Both the position numbers and the translations under genes were made by a program. Below the pieces are notes generated by a model. That model ran no database searches. It was not told where the DNA came from and saw only the letters and a list, made by a program, of their open reading frames with translations. Source: Actinomycetota bacterium (GTDB taxonomy: Bacteria > Actinomycetota > Humimicrobiia > Humimicrobiales > Humimicrobiaceae). From it: 26,900 nucleotides of DNA. The stretch is from contig JAMCVO010000431.1 in the NCBI GenBank assembly GCA_023475715.1, positions 1-26,900 of the forward strand, read 5' to 3'. Shown one piece after another: positions 1 to 7,705 of this stretch (within the stretch, counting starts at the first letter, position 1; the number at the start of each line of letters is the position of its first letter).

Positions 1-33
1 TGATGCTCTGGCAAAAGAATCATTATTTTTTAA

Positions 34-1425
34 CTATTGTTCTGCTAAAATAGAATTAATTTTTTCTGCAATCTCCTTTAGACCATTTTCAACTGTTGCT
101 TCTTTAAGAAATATCTTTTGCAAGATTGGCGTAAGTGCTTCAGTTTCAATTGCAGCCCACTTGGTGCGATATGGTGGTGTCATGGAATTCTCCACAGCTA
201 ACTTTATCACCGAAGCATAGTGTTCCGGATAGATTTCAGGATTTATCCACTTCTTACTTAGTTCCGGATCAGTAATCAAGGCTTTAATTGATGGTGGTCG
301 AAGTCCTTCATTTCCAATTTCTATCTGTGAATCCTGAGACAATGCAACTAATTTGAGAAACTCCCATGCCATATCCTTATTCTTTGAAGCTTTATTTATG
401 TTATAACTGTCAGTATAGAGCACTGTTTTCTGAGTCTTTCGACTTGGTAACGGTGCAACATCCCAATTGAGTCCCTCTTGTTTAGCATAAGATCCCATCC
501 ACCAGTCACCATCCCAAGACATTGCAATTTTGCCAGTTTCAAAACCAAGTGGCTCCTCCCCCTTTTGAAGAGTTAGAGGATCTGGTGCGATTTTCTTATC
601 GATGAGACTAAGATATGATGCGAAAACATCTTGAGCTGCAGAAGAATCTATTGTACTTTTCGACCAGTCGCTTCCTTTAAGTTCACCTAGTAAATCTCCA
701 TCGTTCATCCAAAGATCTGGTAGGTATGAACCCCACCACCAAAACATCATTCGAAAACCATATTGAGTAACAACTCCATCATTGCCTTTCTTAGTCAGTT
801 GACTGGCTAGCTCTACCATCTTATCCCATGTCCATTCGCCTTTATCGACTAATTCACTTGGGGTAGGAAGACCTGCTTGCTTAAATAGATCTTTGTTGTA
901 ATACAAAACTTGGGTTGCGAAATATCCTGGGATTCCATATCTATTGCCCTCAAAAGTTGATGTCTTCCATAACTGAGGAATAATAGGATCACCATCTTTA
1001 AACATTTCATCTTTAGCTATATATGGTTCAAGGTTTTCAAGAAGACCTGCTTCTACATAATCTGGCCAATATTGAGGTGCAATCGTTATTACGTCTGGTG
1101 CTGTCCCTGATGAAAGTTGTACGAGTAACTTGTCATTATATGTATCACCTGGAACTACCTCTAGTGAAACTTTTACATTCGGATGATCTTTTTCAAATTG
1201 GGCAGCTAATTTATCAAATGTCTTTAGTGGATCTTGCCAATATGAGAACCTGATTGTTATTGGTTCAGCCGAAGCTGTTTTAGTTGATTCTGCTACAGTT
1301 GTTTCTGTGGTAGTTGATTCTGCTGCAGTTGTTTCTGTTGTGGTTGATTTCTTACAACCAAATCCTATAAAAGCCATCGAAACTACTATAACTAGAACTA
1401 CTACCCATATTAATGTTTTTTTCAT
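34..1425 (-). CDS. ABC transporter sugar-binding lipoprotein (extracellular solute-binding protein family 1)
   Basis: The 463-residue product looks like a family 1 (MalE/UgpB-type) solute-binding protein. It would capture a sugar or glycoside outside the membrane and deliver it to a MalFG-type permease pair. Residues 1-23 form a lipoprotein signal peptide (two Lys, then a long Val/Ile/Leu core), ending in GFGC with Cys24 as the likely lipidation site. A Thr/Glu/Ser/Ala linker with a duplicated segment follows (about 27-53), then the two-lobed binding domain with Trp-rich patches such as FWWWGSYLPDLW, typical of sugar stacking. Start is ATG with GGAGG four bases upstream. It is divergent from the SorC regulator and has its own consensus promoter. 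No permease or ATPase lies beside it in the window. The pair at 21939-23775 lacks a binding protein and could be its partner, or partners may lie left of the window. The substrate is unknown. Confidence 0.93.
   Translation of the reverse strand: MKKTLIWVVVLVIVVSMAFIGFGCKKSTTTETTAAESTTTETTVAESTKTASAEPITIRFSYWQDPLKTFDKLAAQFEKDHPNVKVSLEVVPGDTYNDKLLVQLSSGTAPDVITIAPQYWPDYVEAGLLENLEPYIAKDEMFKDGDPIIPQLWKTSTFEGNRYGIPGYFATQVLYYNKDLFKQAGLPTPSELVDKGEWTWDKMVELASQLTKKGNDGVVTQYGFRMMFWWWGSYLPDLWMNDGDLLGELKGSDWSKSTIDSSAAQDVFASYLSLIDKKIAPDPLTLQKGEEPLGFETGKIAMSWDGDWWMGSYAKQEGLNWDVAPLPSRKTQKTVLYTDSYNINKASKNKDMAWEFLKLVALSQDSQIEIGNEGLRPPSIKALITDPELSKKWINPEIYPEHYASVIKLAVENSMTPPYRTKWAAIETEALTPILQKIFLKEATVENGLKEIAEKINSILAEQ
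1281..1350 (-). repeat. 30-bp tandem repeat encoding the lipoprotein linker
   Basis: Two consecutive 30-bp units (1281-1310 and 1311-1340) differ at three or fewer positions, and a partial third unit of 10 bases follows. They encode two copies of a decapeptide of the type TTTETTxAES between the lipidated Cys and the folded domain. Such linkers act as flexible tethers and expand or contract by slippage. Confidence 0.85.
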
Positions 1426-1590
1426 TAATCCTCCATTCTTTCTAATTTTTATACTTTTAAATCTTAATATTTAATAAATAAATTTATTTCAATACGATCA
1501 CCTCACTTCTTTTATACATAATAATATAAGATCTTTTATCTAGTCTGTGTAATAACTGCAATATTAGTTAAATAATTAATAAATTAGTTT

Positions 1591-1664
1591 GCTCTTTAGA
1601 GCATATTAAGCTATAATGTTACATATTATAGAATTTACTTTTATTTCTGTCAAATATTTTTTAA
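1591..1664 (-). promoter_or_regulatory. Sigma-A promoter and putative SorC operator for the binding-protein gene (copy 1 of a 74-bp duplicated element)
   Basis: On the minus strand this holds TTGACA (1653-1648), a 17-base spacer and TATAAT (1630-1625), a perfect consensus promoter reading toward the binding-protein gene with a leader of about 190 bases. About 12 bases past the -10 is AGCTTAATATGCT (1612-1600), a 13-bp imperfect palindrome with 5 of 6 pairs matching, placed where a repressor would block initiation. The palindrome GCTCTTTAGAGC (1591-1602) overlaps it. The whole 74 bp recurs without gaps at 25123-25196 (62/74 identical by my hand count). The adjacent SorC regulator is the obvious candidate ligand. 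That assignment is inference. Confidence 0.75.
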
Positions 1665-1670
1665 TATACT

Positions 1671-1676
1671 TATAAT
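1671..1676 (+). promoter_or_regulatory. Probable -10 box for the SorC regulator gene
   Basis: TATAAT lies 22 bases upstream of the regulator start codon, with GAGGG (1691-1695) as ribosome binding site. The -35 position at a 17-base spacing falls on TGTCAA, which is the reverse complement of the divergent promoter's -35. The two promoters therefore overlap back to back, an arrangement that would allow joint control and autoregulation. Confidence 0.5.
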
Positions 1677-1698
1677 AAACAAGTAGAACTGAGGGAAA

Positions 1699-2664
1699 AT
1701 GAGTGAAAAAGAAGATCTGATATTAAAAATTTGCAAGCTCCATTTTATTAACCATTTAAGTCATGTTGAAATTGCCAGTCAATTAAAGCTATCCCGTTTT
1801 CAGATCGGACGCCTTATCAGAAAAGCATTTGATGACGGCATAGTTACGATAAAAATTAACGAACCAGTTAATACGGATGCCACTCTGGAAAGGTATCTTG
1901 AAAAAGAATTTGCTATCACTACGGCAATGGTTGTAAAAAATATTGGTTTACAAGAGCATGAAATGAAAGAAAAGATAGGAGTTGTTGCTGCCAATTACTT
2001 AAAAAACATCATAAAGCAGGGTGATATAATTGGTGCTCCCTGGGGTTCAACGGTAAGAGAGGTCATCAACGCGCTGCCTCAGATATCTAACAGAAAAGTT
2101 GAAGTGGTGCAAATCGGCGGAGGTACTAAAAATGCTATTATGGATATGGACTGCCGTGAATCAGCTATAAAACTTGCCACGAAACTGAGTACAAATCCAC
2201 ACCTTTTAAATGCTCCTATGGTAGTAGACTGTAAGGAGACCTGTTCAACCCTTATGAATGACAGCAACATTAAGAATATTTTTTCCTTTTTTGATAAAAT
2301 GAATATTGCCATCATGGGGGTCGGAAGTCTTTACCCTGTTCCCAATAAAGGTTTGATAGAATCCGGCAACATATCATTAGAAGAATGCGAATATTTAAAA
2401 AATCTGGGAGCAGTTGGAAACCTGGTTGCTCATTTTTTTGATATAAATGGAAATTTTATTCATTCTGACATTGAAGATAGACTGATTGCAATATCTATAG
2501 AGACAATCAGCAGAATTCCCTATACAATCGCAGTGGCTGGTGGTTCAGCAAAAGCAAGAGCTATACTTGGCTTATTAAGGAGTAACTCAATAAAAATTTT
2601 AGTAACCGATTCTACAGCTGCAGAGGAAGTACTTAGTTTAAACAAAAAAAATAAATGTAATTAA
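1699..2664 (+). CDS. SorC-family sugar-responsive transcriptional regulator
   Basis: The 321-residue product has a SorC/DeoR-like layout: an N-terminal helix-turn-helix at about residues 20-43 (HVEIASQLKLSRFQIGRLIR) and a C-terminal sugar-phosphate-sensing domain from about 60. The second domain carries the family's glycine-rich segments, QIGGGTKN, MGVGSLYP and VAGGSAKARAILGLLRS. Full-length SorC proteins are about 310-330 residues, so it is intact. The start is ATG with GAGGG upstream. It is divergent from the binding-protein gene, and its last four bases overlap the convergent FGGY kinase gene. By family analogy it would sense a phosphorylated intermediate of the pathway. The duplicated promoter/operator element next to it and upstream of the 16-kb operon suggests it controls both. 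A near-identical DNA-binding domain is repeated at 5474-5683. Confidence 0.92.
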   Translation: MSEKEDLILKICKLHFINHLSHVEIASQLKLSRFQIGRLIRKAFDDGIVTIKINEPVNTDATLERYLEKEFAITTAMVVKNIGLQEHEMKEKIGVVAANYLKNIIKQGDIIGAPWGSTVREVINALPQISNRKVEVVQIGGGTKNAIMDMDCRESAIKLATKLSTNPHLLNAPMVVDCKETCSTLMNDSNIKNIFSFFDKMNIAIMGVGSLYPVPNKGLIESGNISLEECEYLKNLGAVGNLVAHFFDINGNFIHSDIEDRLIAISIETISRIPYTIAVAGGSAKARAILGLLRSNSIKILVTDSTAAEEVLSLNKKNKCN

Positions 2665-4163
2665 TTAATAAATGAATTTACAATACTATAAAAATTTTTA
2701 TATTTTTCATATTTATGTAAATACAAGTTTAAATTGGTTTTTAATGGATAAAATTCTTTATCAAACTTAACATTTTTTGATATTGCTTCTATACAGTTTT
2801 TATAAATCGAAGTAGAAACAGCTGCCAACATCATTGCTCCTAGGCATCCTGCTTCATAAACTTTCATCCTATAAATGGGTATGCCCAAGATATTGGATTT
2901 TAATTGCATCCAATAGTCAGATCTTGAACCTCCACCTGTAGCCCTTAGCTCTCTAATTTTAATTCCACATTTTTTAAGTAGATCTACATTAAGCTTCATT
3001 TCAAATACAAGGCCTTCAACAATAGCTTTTAAAATATCACTGGCAGTTGTATTAGTTGATAAACCTAAAATGGCTCCCAATGATTTTTCATTAAAAAATG
3101 GTGTCGCAGAGGGACCAAAATAGGGTAAAAGATATAAACTCGATGGTACAAAATCTAATTTACTATAGACATACTTATAAAAATTGACACTAGCCTTATT
3201 AGCATTATATGACTCTATAAAGCCAACAGTATTTTTATACCATTTTATAATACTCCCAGCAGTTAAATTAAACGCAAAGGTAACAAAAAGGTCTTTGAGG
3301 ATATGATGCTCACAATTAAAATTATTTTGCATCATCTGTTTGTTTAATATTACTTTATCAAATACAGGTGCAATGCATTCTGTAGTACCCACGCCATTTA
3401 ATGCTGAGCCCTTTAGGATAGCACCTGCACCAAGTGCTGCACATGTTTGGTCATGACCTCCAACAACAATAATAACATCTTTTAAAAATCCAAGCTCCTT
3501 TTTTACTTCACTAGAGACTTTGCCGATTATTTCCCCTGATTGCACTGGAATTGAAAACTTGTCTTTATCAATACCTAATTTGTCCAAGATTTCTTCAGAC
3601 CACTTTTTGTTTCTAAGATCAAAAAACATTGTTCTTGTCGATAGAGAATAACTGATACTTGTTTTTTCTATACCAAGTAATTTATAGAATAAATCCTCCA
3701 TTAATAAAAACTTATAAGTTCTCTTAAATATTCTAGGGAATTGTTCTTTTATCCATATTATTTTACTTAAGGAATACAAATAAGAAGGTACAAGTCCAGT
3801 AATTTTATAAATATAATCTTTATCAAATAATTCTAATATTTTTTTTAACTCAGTCTTACTCCTTGTATCTCCTGGACAAATAATATTAAAAAGTATATTT
3901 CCATACTTATCTATTGGAACGAAACTTTCCCCAAATGTTGAAACTGATATTGCAGAAACAGGATCTTTTTTTGTTTTAAAATTTAGTTCTTTTAATAATT
4001 CAAAAAGTTTTTGTTTTATTGACAATGATTCTAATTCCAGTGCAATCAGGGGAAATAATCGTACATCATACTCGACAAAAGAATCTGCTATAACTTTGCC
4101 TTCTTCATTAAAAACTAAACCTTTTGCTACGCTCTGACCAATATCAATTCCAATAATGCTCAT
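2661..4163 (-). CDS. FGGY-family carbohydrate kinase (xylulokinase-like)
   Basis: This is a 500-residue member of the FGGY kinases, which phosphorylate ketoses or polyols with ATP in the cytoplasm. Visible marks are the N-terminal phosphate-binding segment GIDIGQS (5-11), the catalytic GGHDQTCAALGAG (235-247, Asp238 being the family's general base) and the adenosine-binding ATGGGSRSDYWMQ near residue 408. Length matches the family (about 490-520). The start is ATG preceded by AAGGAA. The 3' end overlaps the SorC gene tail by four bases in convergent orientation, with no room for a terminator between them. A half-site of the putative SorC operator lies 57-69 bases upstream, which would place it in the same regulon. 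Which sugar it uses cannot be told; xylulokinase and related ketose kinases are the closest types. Confidence 0.9.
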   Translation of the reverse strand: MSIIGIDIGQSVAKGLVFNEEGKVIADSFVEYDVRLFPLIALELESLSIKQKLFELLKELNFKTKKDPVSAISVSTFGESFVPIDKYGNILFNIICPGDTRSKTELKKILELFDKDYIYKITGLVPSYLYSLSKIIWIKEQFPRIFKRTYKFLLMEDLFYKLLGIEKTSISYSLSTRTMFFDLRNKKWSEEILDKLGIDKDKFSIPVQSGEIIGKVSSEVKKELGFLKDVIIVVGGHDQTCAALGAGAILKGSALNGVGTTECIAPVFDKVILNKQMMQNNFNCEHHILKDLFVTFAFNLTAGSIIKWYKNTVGFIESYNANKASVNFYKYVYSKLDFVPSSLYLLPYFGPSATPFFNEKSLGAILGLSTNTTASDILKAIVEGLVFEMKLNVDLLKKCGIKIRELRATGGGSRSDYWMQLKSNILGIPIYRMKVYEAGCLGAMMLAAVSTSIYKNCIEAISKNVKFDKEFYPLKTNLNLYLHKYEKYKNFYSIVNSFIN

Positions 4164-4376
4164 ATTAATTCCTTATTAATTTGAAAATTCTATTAAATAA
4201 TTTTTAATTACTTTGCTGTAAATTAATATGCTGTGGTATTATCAATAGCTCTCTACGAAGGCATAATTGCATGATTTAACAAAGTACATCGTTACCTACT
4301 ACTATATTTTTTATATTTAGTCACTATACTTTATAATAATATAAAATTTAATTTATAAATGCTTTTTACCAGTTAT
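4164..4376. promoter_or_regulatory. Intergenic region upstream of the FGGY kinase with an operator-like half-site
   Basis: This 213-bp AT-rich gap holds no gene. At 4220-4232 the minus strand reads AGCATATTAATTT, sharing the core AGCATATTA with the elements at 1591 and 25123 (11 of 13 against the copy 1 palindrome). A GATAAT hexamer lies just upstream of it on the minus strand and could be a -10, but I see no convincing -35. Confidence 0.4.
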
Positions 4377-5156
4377 TTAGCTTTTAATTCCAGTTTCTAA
4401 ATCAATCTCTTTATTAGTTGAAACTGTAAATTCAATTTTTATAATGTCTGATCTAGCTCTTGTTATTGAGTATTCAACTATTGAATTGTTTTCATCACTC
4501 AACCATTCTTCCCAAATAAAAATAGGGAAACCTACTCTAAGATTAAAATAATTAGCGTATTCTTTCTCCAATATAGCTGATTCAATAGTTCTTTTTAATT
4601 TACCAAATCTGATTTTGTACTTTGTCTTAAGTATTTCAAAAAAAGACCCCTTTTCCAGATCTTCCTTCTGTAAATCTTTAAATTTATTAAATGGAAGATA
4701 AGAAAAACTTAGAAAGGATGGTTTATCATTAATATTTCTTAATCTGGAAAAATAAAGTATTTTATCATTTTTATTAATATTTAATTCTTTTTCGATTGAT
4801 TTTGTAGGTTTACAATGTCTAAAATCTATTATTTTATTTTCAACCTTAAAATTTTTATTAACCAATTCATCATAGTGACCAATTGCTCTATATAAAGGTT
4901 CGGAGAAAAGAATTTTTGGTTCTGCTACTTTGCTACCCTTACCTTTAATTGTAATTAATATTTTTTCTCTTGCTAAATTCTTAAGGGCCTGTCTAATAGT
5001 TACTCTGCTTACATCATATAATTTACTTAATTCATTTTCTGGTGGAATGAATTCATTTGGTTTCCATTCCCCTTTTTCAATTCTGGTTTTTATATCTTTT
5101 TGTATTTGATAGTAAAATGAAATAGGAATTTCTTTATCTATAATTCCTTCTTGCAT
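4377..5156 (-). CDS. GntR-family transcriptional regulator, HutC/UTRA type
   Basis: The 259-residue protein has an N-terminal winged helix at about residues 10-78, with the family pattern PPENELSKLYDVSRVTIRQA and then a Gly-Lys-Gly wing. A C-terminal UTRA ligand-binding domain (about 95-250) includes YFSRLRNINDKP and YSITRARSD. This is the usual HutC-subfamily length and order; such proteins are effector-responsive repressors of sugar and amino-acid genes. The start is ATG with GGAG upstream. It follows, on the same strand, the E1/aldolase unit and the broken SorC copy, with a 190-bp gap. A perfect palindrome upstream of the E1 alpha gene (8738-8757) is of a type GntR proteins bind, so that unit is its likely target (inference). 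A looser version, ATGTTATAATAAGTTAATGA near 5179, may mean autoregulation. Confidence 0.9.
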   Translation of the reverse strand: MQEGIIDKEIPISFYYQIQKDIKTRIEKGEWKPNEFIPPENELSKLYDVSRVTIRQALKNLAREKILITIKGKGSKVAEPKILFSEPLYRAIGHYDELVNKNFKVENKIIDFRHCKPTKSIEKELNINKNDKILYFSRLRNINDKPSFLSFSYLPFNKFKDLQKEDLEKGSFFEILKTKYKIRFGKLKRTIESAILEKEYANYFNLRVGFPIFIWEEWLSDENNSIVEYSITRARSDIIKIEFTVSTNKEIDLETGIKS

Positions 5157-5348
5157 ATTTAAACTCCTAAAATTTTCATGTTATAATAAGTTAATGATAA
5201 TACAACCTTTCACCATTTACAATTATTGTTTGACATAGAAATTTTTTAAATATCAAAAATATAATTAGTTCCTGATAAATAATTCACCTTCTTTATCTTC
5301 TAAAAATATGTGTTCATGTAGTGTTAACAATAAAATGTTGGACAATCT

Positions 5349-5486
5349 CTAAGCCCCTGAAATTGCTTTTTCTACTGCAGTTATAACTGCTTTTGTTCCA
5401 AGTTGTGCTGCTTGCATTTTATAGCCAATAAATGAAAAAGACCCAATAACCTTAACAGCCATTGCTGGAACAACTACCTTTTCAGG
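5349..5486 (-). pseudogene. Orphan C-terminal fragment of an unidentified protein
   Basis: Reading on the minus strand in a different frame from the SorC fragment, 45 sense codons run to a TAG at 5349. They contain AMAVKVIGSFSFIGYKMQAA and end in Ala-Val-Glu-Lys-Ala-Ile-Ser-Gly-Ala. It has protein-like composition, with small and aliphatic residues in amphipathic order, unlike random AT-rich translation. An internal ATG (5462) has no evident ribosome binding site. I do not recognise the family. It most likely is the 3' end of a gene lost when the SorC fragment was joined to it, since the two overlap at the junction near 5476. The remaining stretch to 5157 shows no gene; TGTTAACA at 5322-5329 resembles half of the 8738 palindrome. 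Confidence 0.4.
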
Positions 5487-5683
5487 TTTCTTTCTACGAC
5501 GGCATCTTTCTTGATCGGTTCGTTTATCTTTATGGTGATCATGTTTTCATCGATAGCTTTTCTGATAAAACGTCCGACCTGAAAACGTGATAACTTTAAT
5601 TGATTAGCTATTTCGACGTGATTCAGATGGTTAACAAAATGAAGATTGCATATTTTTAATATTAAATCTTCTTCTTCAAACAT
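5474..5683 (-). pseudogene. Truncated SorC-family regulator (DNA-binding domain only)
   Basis: The 69-residue product is nearly the same as residues 1-69 of the full SorC regulator at 1699-2664: EEDLILKICNLHFVNHLNHV against EKEDLILKICKLHFINHLSHV, then the same helix-turn-helix and IKINEP. The reading frame stops at TAG where the sensing domain should start, so about 250 residues are missing. DNA similarity also ends there, which points to a partial duplication or a deletion, not a natural small protein. The start ATG keeps an AGGATTGG-like site. Upstream, 5708-5720 reads AGCATATTAAACA, matching the putative SorC operator core. If still expressed it could bind the same operators without responding to sugar, but without the dimerising domain this is uncertain. 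Confidence 0.75.
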
Positions 5684-5707
5684 TTTTTTCCAATCCTATT
5701 TATTATA

Positions 5708-5720
5708 AGCATATTAAACA
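5708..5720 (+). promoter_or_regulatory. Putative SorC operator half-site upstream of the truncated regulator
   Basis: AGCATATTAAACA shares 11 of 13 positions with AGCATATTAAGCT at 1600-1612. It lies 25-37 bases upstream of the truncated regulator's start. A 9-base AT-rich core is expected by chance a little under once per window, so this match alone is weak evidence. Confidence 0.35.
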
Positions 5721-5796
5721 TAATAATAATTTTTTAAAACTAAACTCTAATTTTTCATTTATTTTTTGAAATTTTTATATAAAATTTTTCTGAGAT

Positions 5797-6672
5797 CTAC
5801 ACTCTTCCTTTGCTCCCCAATAAATTAATCCAAGAAGTTACCTCTTTTTTCATATTATTTTTAGCTTTCTCTAATATTTTTTCTATAAAAACATATGAAT
5901 ATATAGAATCACCTTCTTGTTTTTGGATAATGCTTTTTTCAATACCTTCCAAAAATTTTTGTCTTAGTATATATCCTATATTAAATTTATTTACACCTTT
6001 GTTAATAACATCCTTTATGTACTTCTTAGGAAAGCCGCTACCACCATGAACAACTAAAGGAATATTTATTATATTTCTAACCTCATTCAACAAATTAAAA
6101 TTTAAATATTCCTCACTTTCACCTAGATGAACATTCCCAAAAGATATAGCCAATGCATCAATACCTGTGATATCAACAAAATTTTTTGCTTCTTCAGGAT
6201 TAGTAAATATACTAGCCATTTTTCCTAATGAGGGAATTTCTTCTCTTAGTGGCATTATGCCTAATTGTGACTCTACCGAAACATTAACACTATGCGCAAT
6301 TTCTACAACATTACTTGTTATTTTTATATTATCTTCAAATGATAAATGTGATGTTTCTAACATAACTGATGTAAAACCACTTCTTATTGCCTCAATTATT
6401 AATGAAAATCCATTTGCTTCATTTAGCAAAATAGCTATAGGAACAGAAGATTTTTCAGCAGCAATTCTTGCTATTTTGCCAAAATATTCTATTCCCATAT
6501 GGTCTGAACCCAAACCATACGGGCCTGTTAATATTATAGCTGGAGATCTGCTCTCTTCCGCTGCTTCTGCTACTGCCCTTATTGATTCAAGATTCCAACA
6601 ATCAAAACCACCAACTGCATAATTATTTAGTTTTGCATCTAACAATATTTCTCTCATATTAACTAATGCCAT
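5797..6672 (-). CDS. Class II fructose-bisphosphate aldolase family protein with altered metal site
   Basis: The 291-residue product has the (beta/alpha)8 class II aldolase layout (FbaA/GatY/KbaY group): NLESIRAVAEAAEE near 27, PAIILTG at 44, VESQLG at 133, two conserved metal-type histidines His182 (GNVHLG) and His209 (VVHGGSG), and the phosphate-site segment KFNIGY. The normally invariant HLDHG motif, holding the catalytic Asp and one Zn-binding His, is replaced by LLNEA at residues 82-86: Asn84 sits at the Asp position and Glu85 at the His position. It may therefore use another mechanism or substrate, or be non-aldolase. Start is ATG with AAGGAG upstream, 19 bases after the E1 beta stop, so it is third in that operon. 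Confidence 0.85.
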   Translation of the reverse strand: MALVNMREILLDAKLNNYAVGGFDCWNLESIRAVAEAAEESRSPAIILTGPYGLGSDHMGIEYFGKIARIAAEKSSVPIAILLNEANGFSLIIEAIRSGFTSVMLETSHLSFEDNIKITSNVVEIAHSVNVSVESQLGIMPLREEIPSLGKMASIFTNPEEAKNFVDITGIDALAISFGNVHLGESEEYLNFNLLNEVRNIINIPLVVHGGSGFPKKYIKDVINKGVNKFNIGYILRQKFLEGIEKSIIQKQEGDSIYSYVFIEKILEKAKNNMKKEVTSWINLLGSKGRV

Positions 6673-6691
6673 TATTTTATCTCCTTATAAT

Positions 6692-7705
6692 TCATAATAT
6701 TTCTTTAATAGCTTTAATAATCTTATCAACTGAAGGCACATATTCATTTTCAAGAATAGGTGAATTTGGAACTGGTGTGTTTGGAGCAGTTACTCTCTTT
6801 ATTGGTGCATCTAAGTAGTCAAATGCCTTTTCTCCTAAAACAGCAGAAACTTCTGAGGCCCAACTACCTCTACCATTATCTTCATCAACTACTACCAATC
6901 TTCCAGTTTTTTTAATCGACTTTATTATTAAATCTTCATCTAACGGCACTAGGGTACGTGGATCAATAATTTCCAAATCAATTCCTTCTTTCTTTAGAAC
7001 TTCAGCTGCTTCAATTGCTTTAAAAACCATTAATAATTTTGCTAAAATAGTTACATCTTTACCTTCTCTTTTAATTATTGCTTTACCAAAAGGTATTAAA
7101 TATTCAAACTCTGGAATTCCTTGTTCAATAGATTTTGCACCTTCTTCTTTTCTGGCACCCTTAGCACCGCATAGCAATTTATGAAGGAAAATAATTGTAG
7201 GATATTCTGATCTAATTGCTGTCTTCATCAATCCTTTTGCATCATATGGATTTGAAGGAACCGCAACTTGCAATCCTGGAACATGAATAAAAAACCCTTC
7301 AGGACTTTGTCCATGCTGTGCTCCTCGCCCACTAGCTCCAACTGGAGCCAATATTGTTAAAGGCATCTTTACTTTACCTCCAGACATATAGGTTATTTTG
7401 GCTGCCTCATTTACTATTTGGTCCATCATACAGAAAATAAAATCTCCATATTGTAAATCTACAATTACTTTCATATCAGCAATTGCAGCTCCAATTCCGC
7501 ATCCTGCAATGGCAATTTCAGAAATAGGTGTATCTATAATTCTTTCATGTCCAAATTCTTCCACTAAACTAAGATAGATACCCTGTGATCCACCAGTACC
7601 ACCTTCTATTCCGATATCTTCACCAATACAAATTACTTTTTTGTCTTTTCTCATTTCTTCTCTAATAGATTCTCTAACTGCTTCAACTATCGTTTTACTA
7701 CTCAC
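6692..7705 (-). CDS. Thiamine-dependent 2-oxoacid/acetoin dehydrogenase E1 component, beta subunit
   Basis: This 337-residue protein matches E1 beta subunits (PdhB/AcoB type). It has an N-terminal pyrimidine-binding half (GEDIGIEGGTGGSQGI near 28, then DTPISEIAIAGCGIGAA, and GASGRGAQHGQSPEGF near 130) and a C-terminal transketolase-C-like half with IDPRTLVPLDEDLI. With E1 alpha it would form an alpha2beta2 decarboxylating enzyme that passes an acyl or acetyl unit to a lipoyl E2. The start is GTG, placed directly after the E1 alpha TGA stop, with a GGAAGGA site nine bases upstream; the two genes are translationally coupled. No E2, E3 or lipoylation gene lies in the window. Confidence 0.92.
   Translation of the reverse strand: MSSKTIVEAVRESIREEMRKDKKVICIGEDIGIEGGTGGSQGIYLSLVEEFGHERIIDTPISEIAIAGCGIGAAIADMKVIVDLQYGDFIFCMMDQIVNEAAKITYMSGGKVKMPLTILAPVGASGRGAQHGQSPEGFFIHVPGLQVAVPSNPYDAKGLMKTAIRSEYPTIIFLHKLLCGAKGARKEEGAKSIEQGIPEFEYLIPFGKAIIKREGKDVTILAKLLMVFKAIEAAEVLKKEGIDLEIIDPRTLVPLDEDLIIKSIKKTGRLVVVDEDNGRGSWASEVSAVLGEKAFDYLDAPIKRVTAPNTPVPNSPILENEYVPSVDKIIKAIKEIL

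Noticed and set aside
6167..6622. 151-codon plus-strand frame opposite the aldolase-like gene
   Set aside because: It is a mirror of a well-supported gene and its length follows from the coding bias of the real strand.
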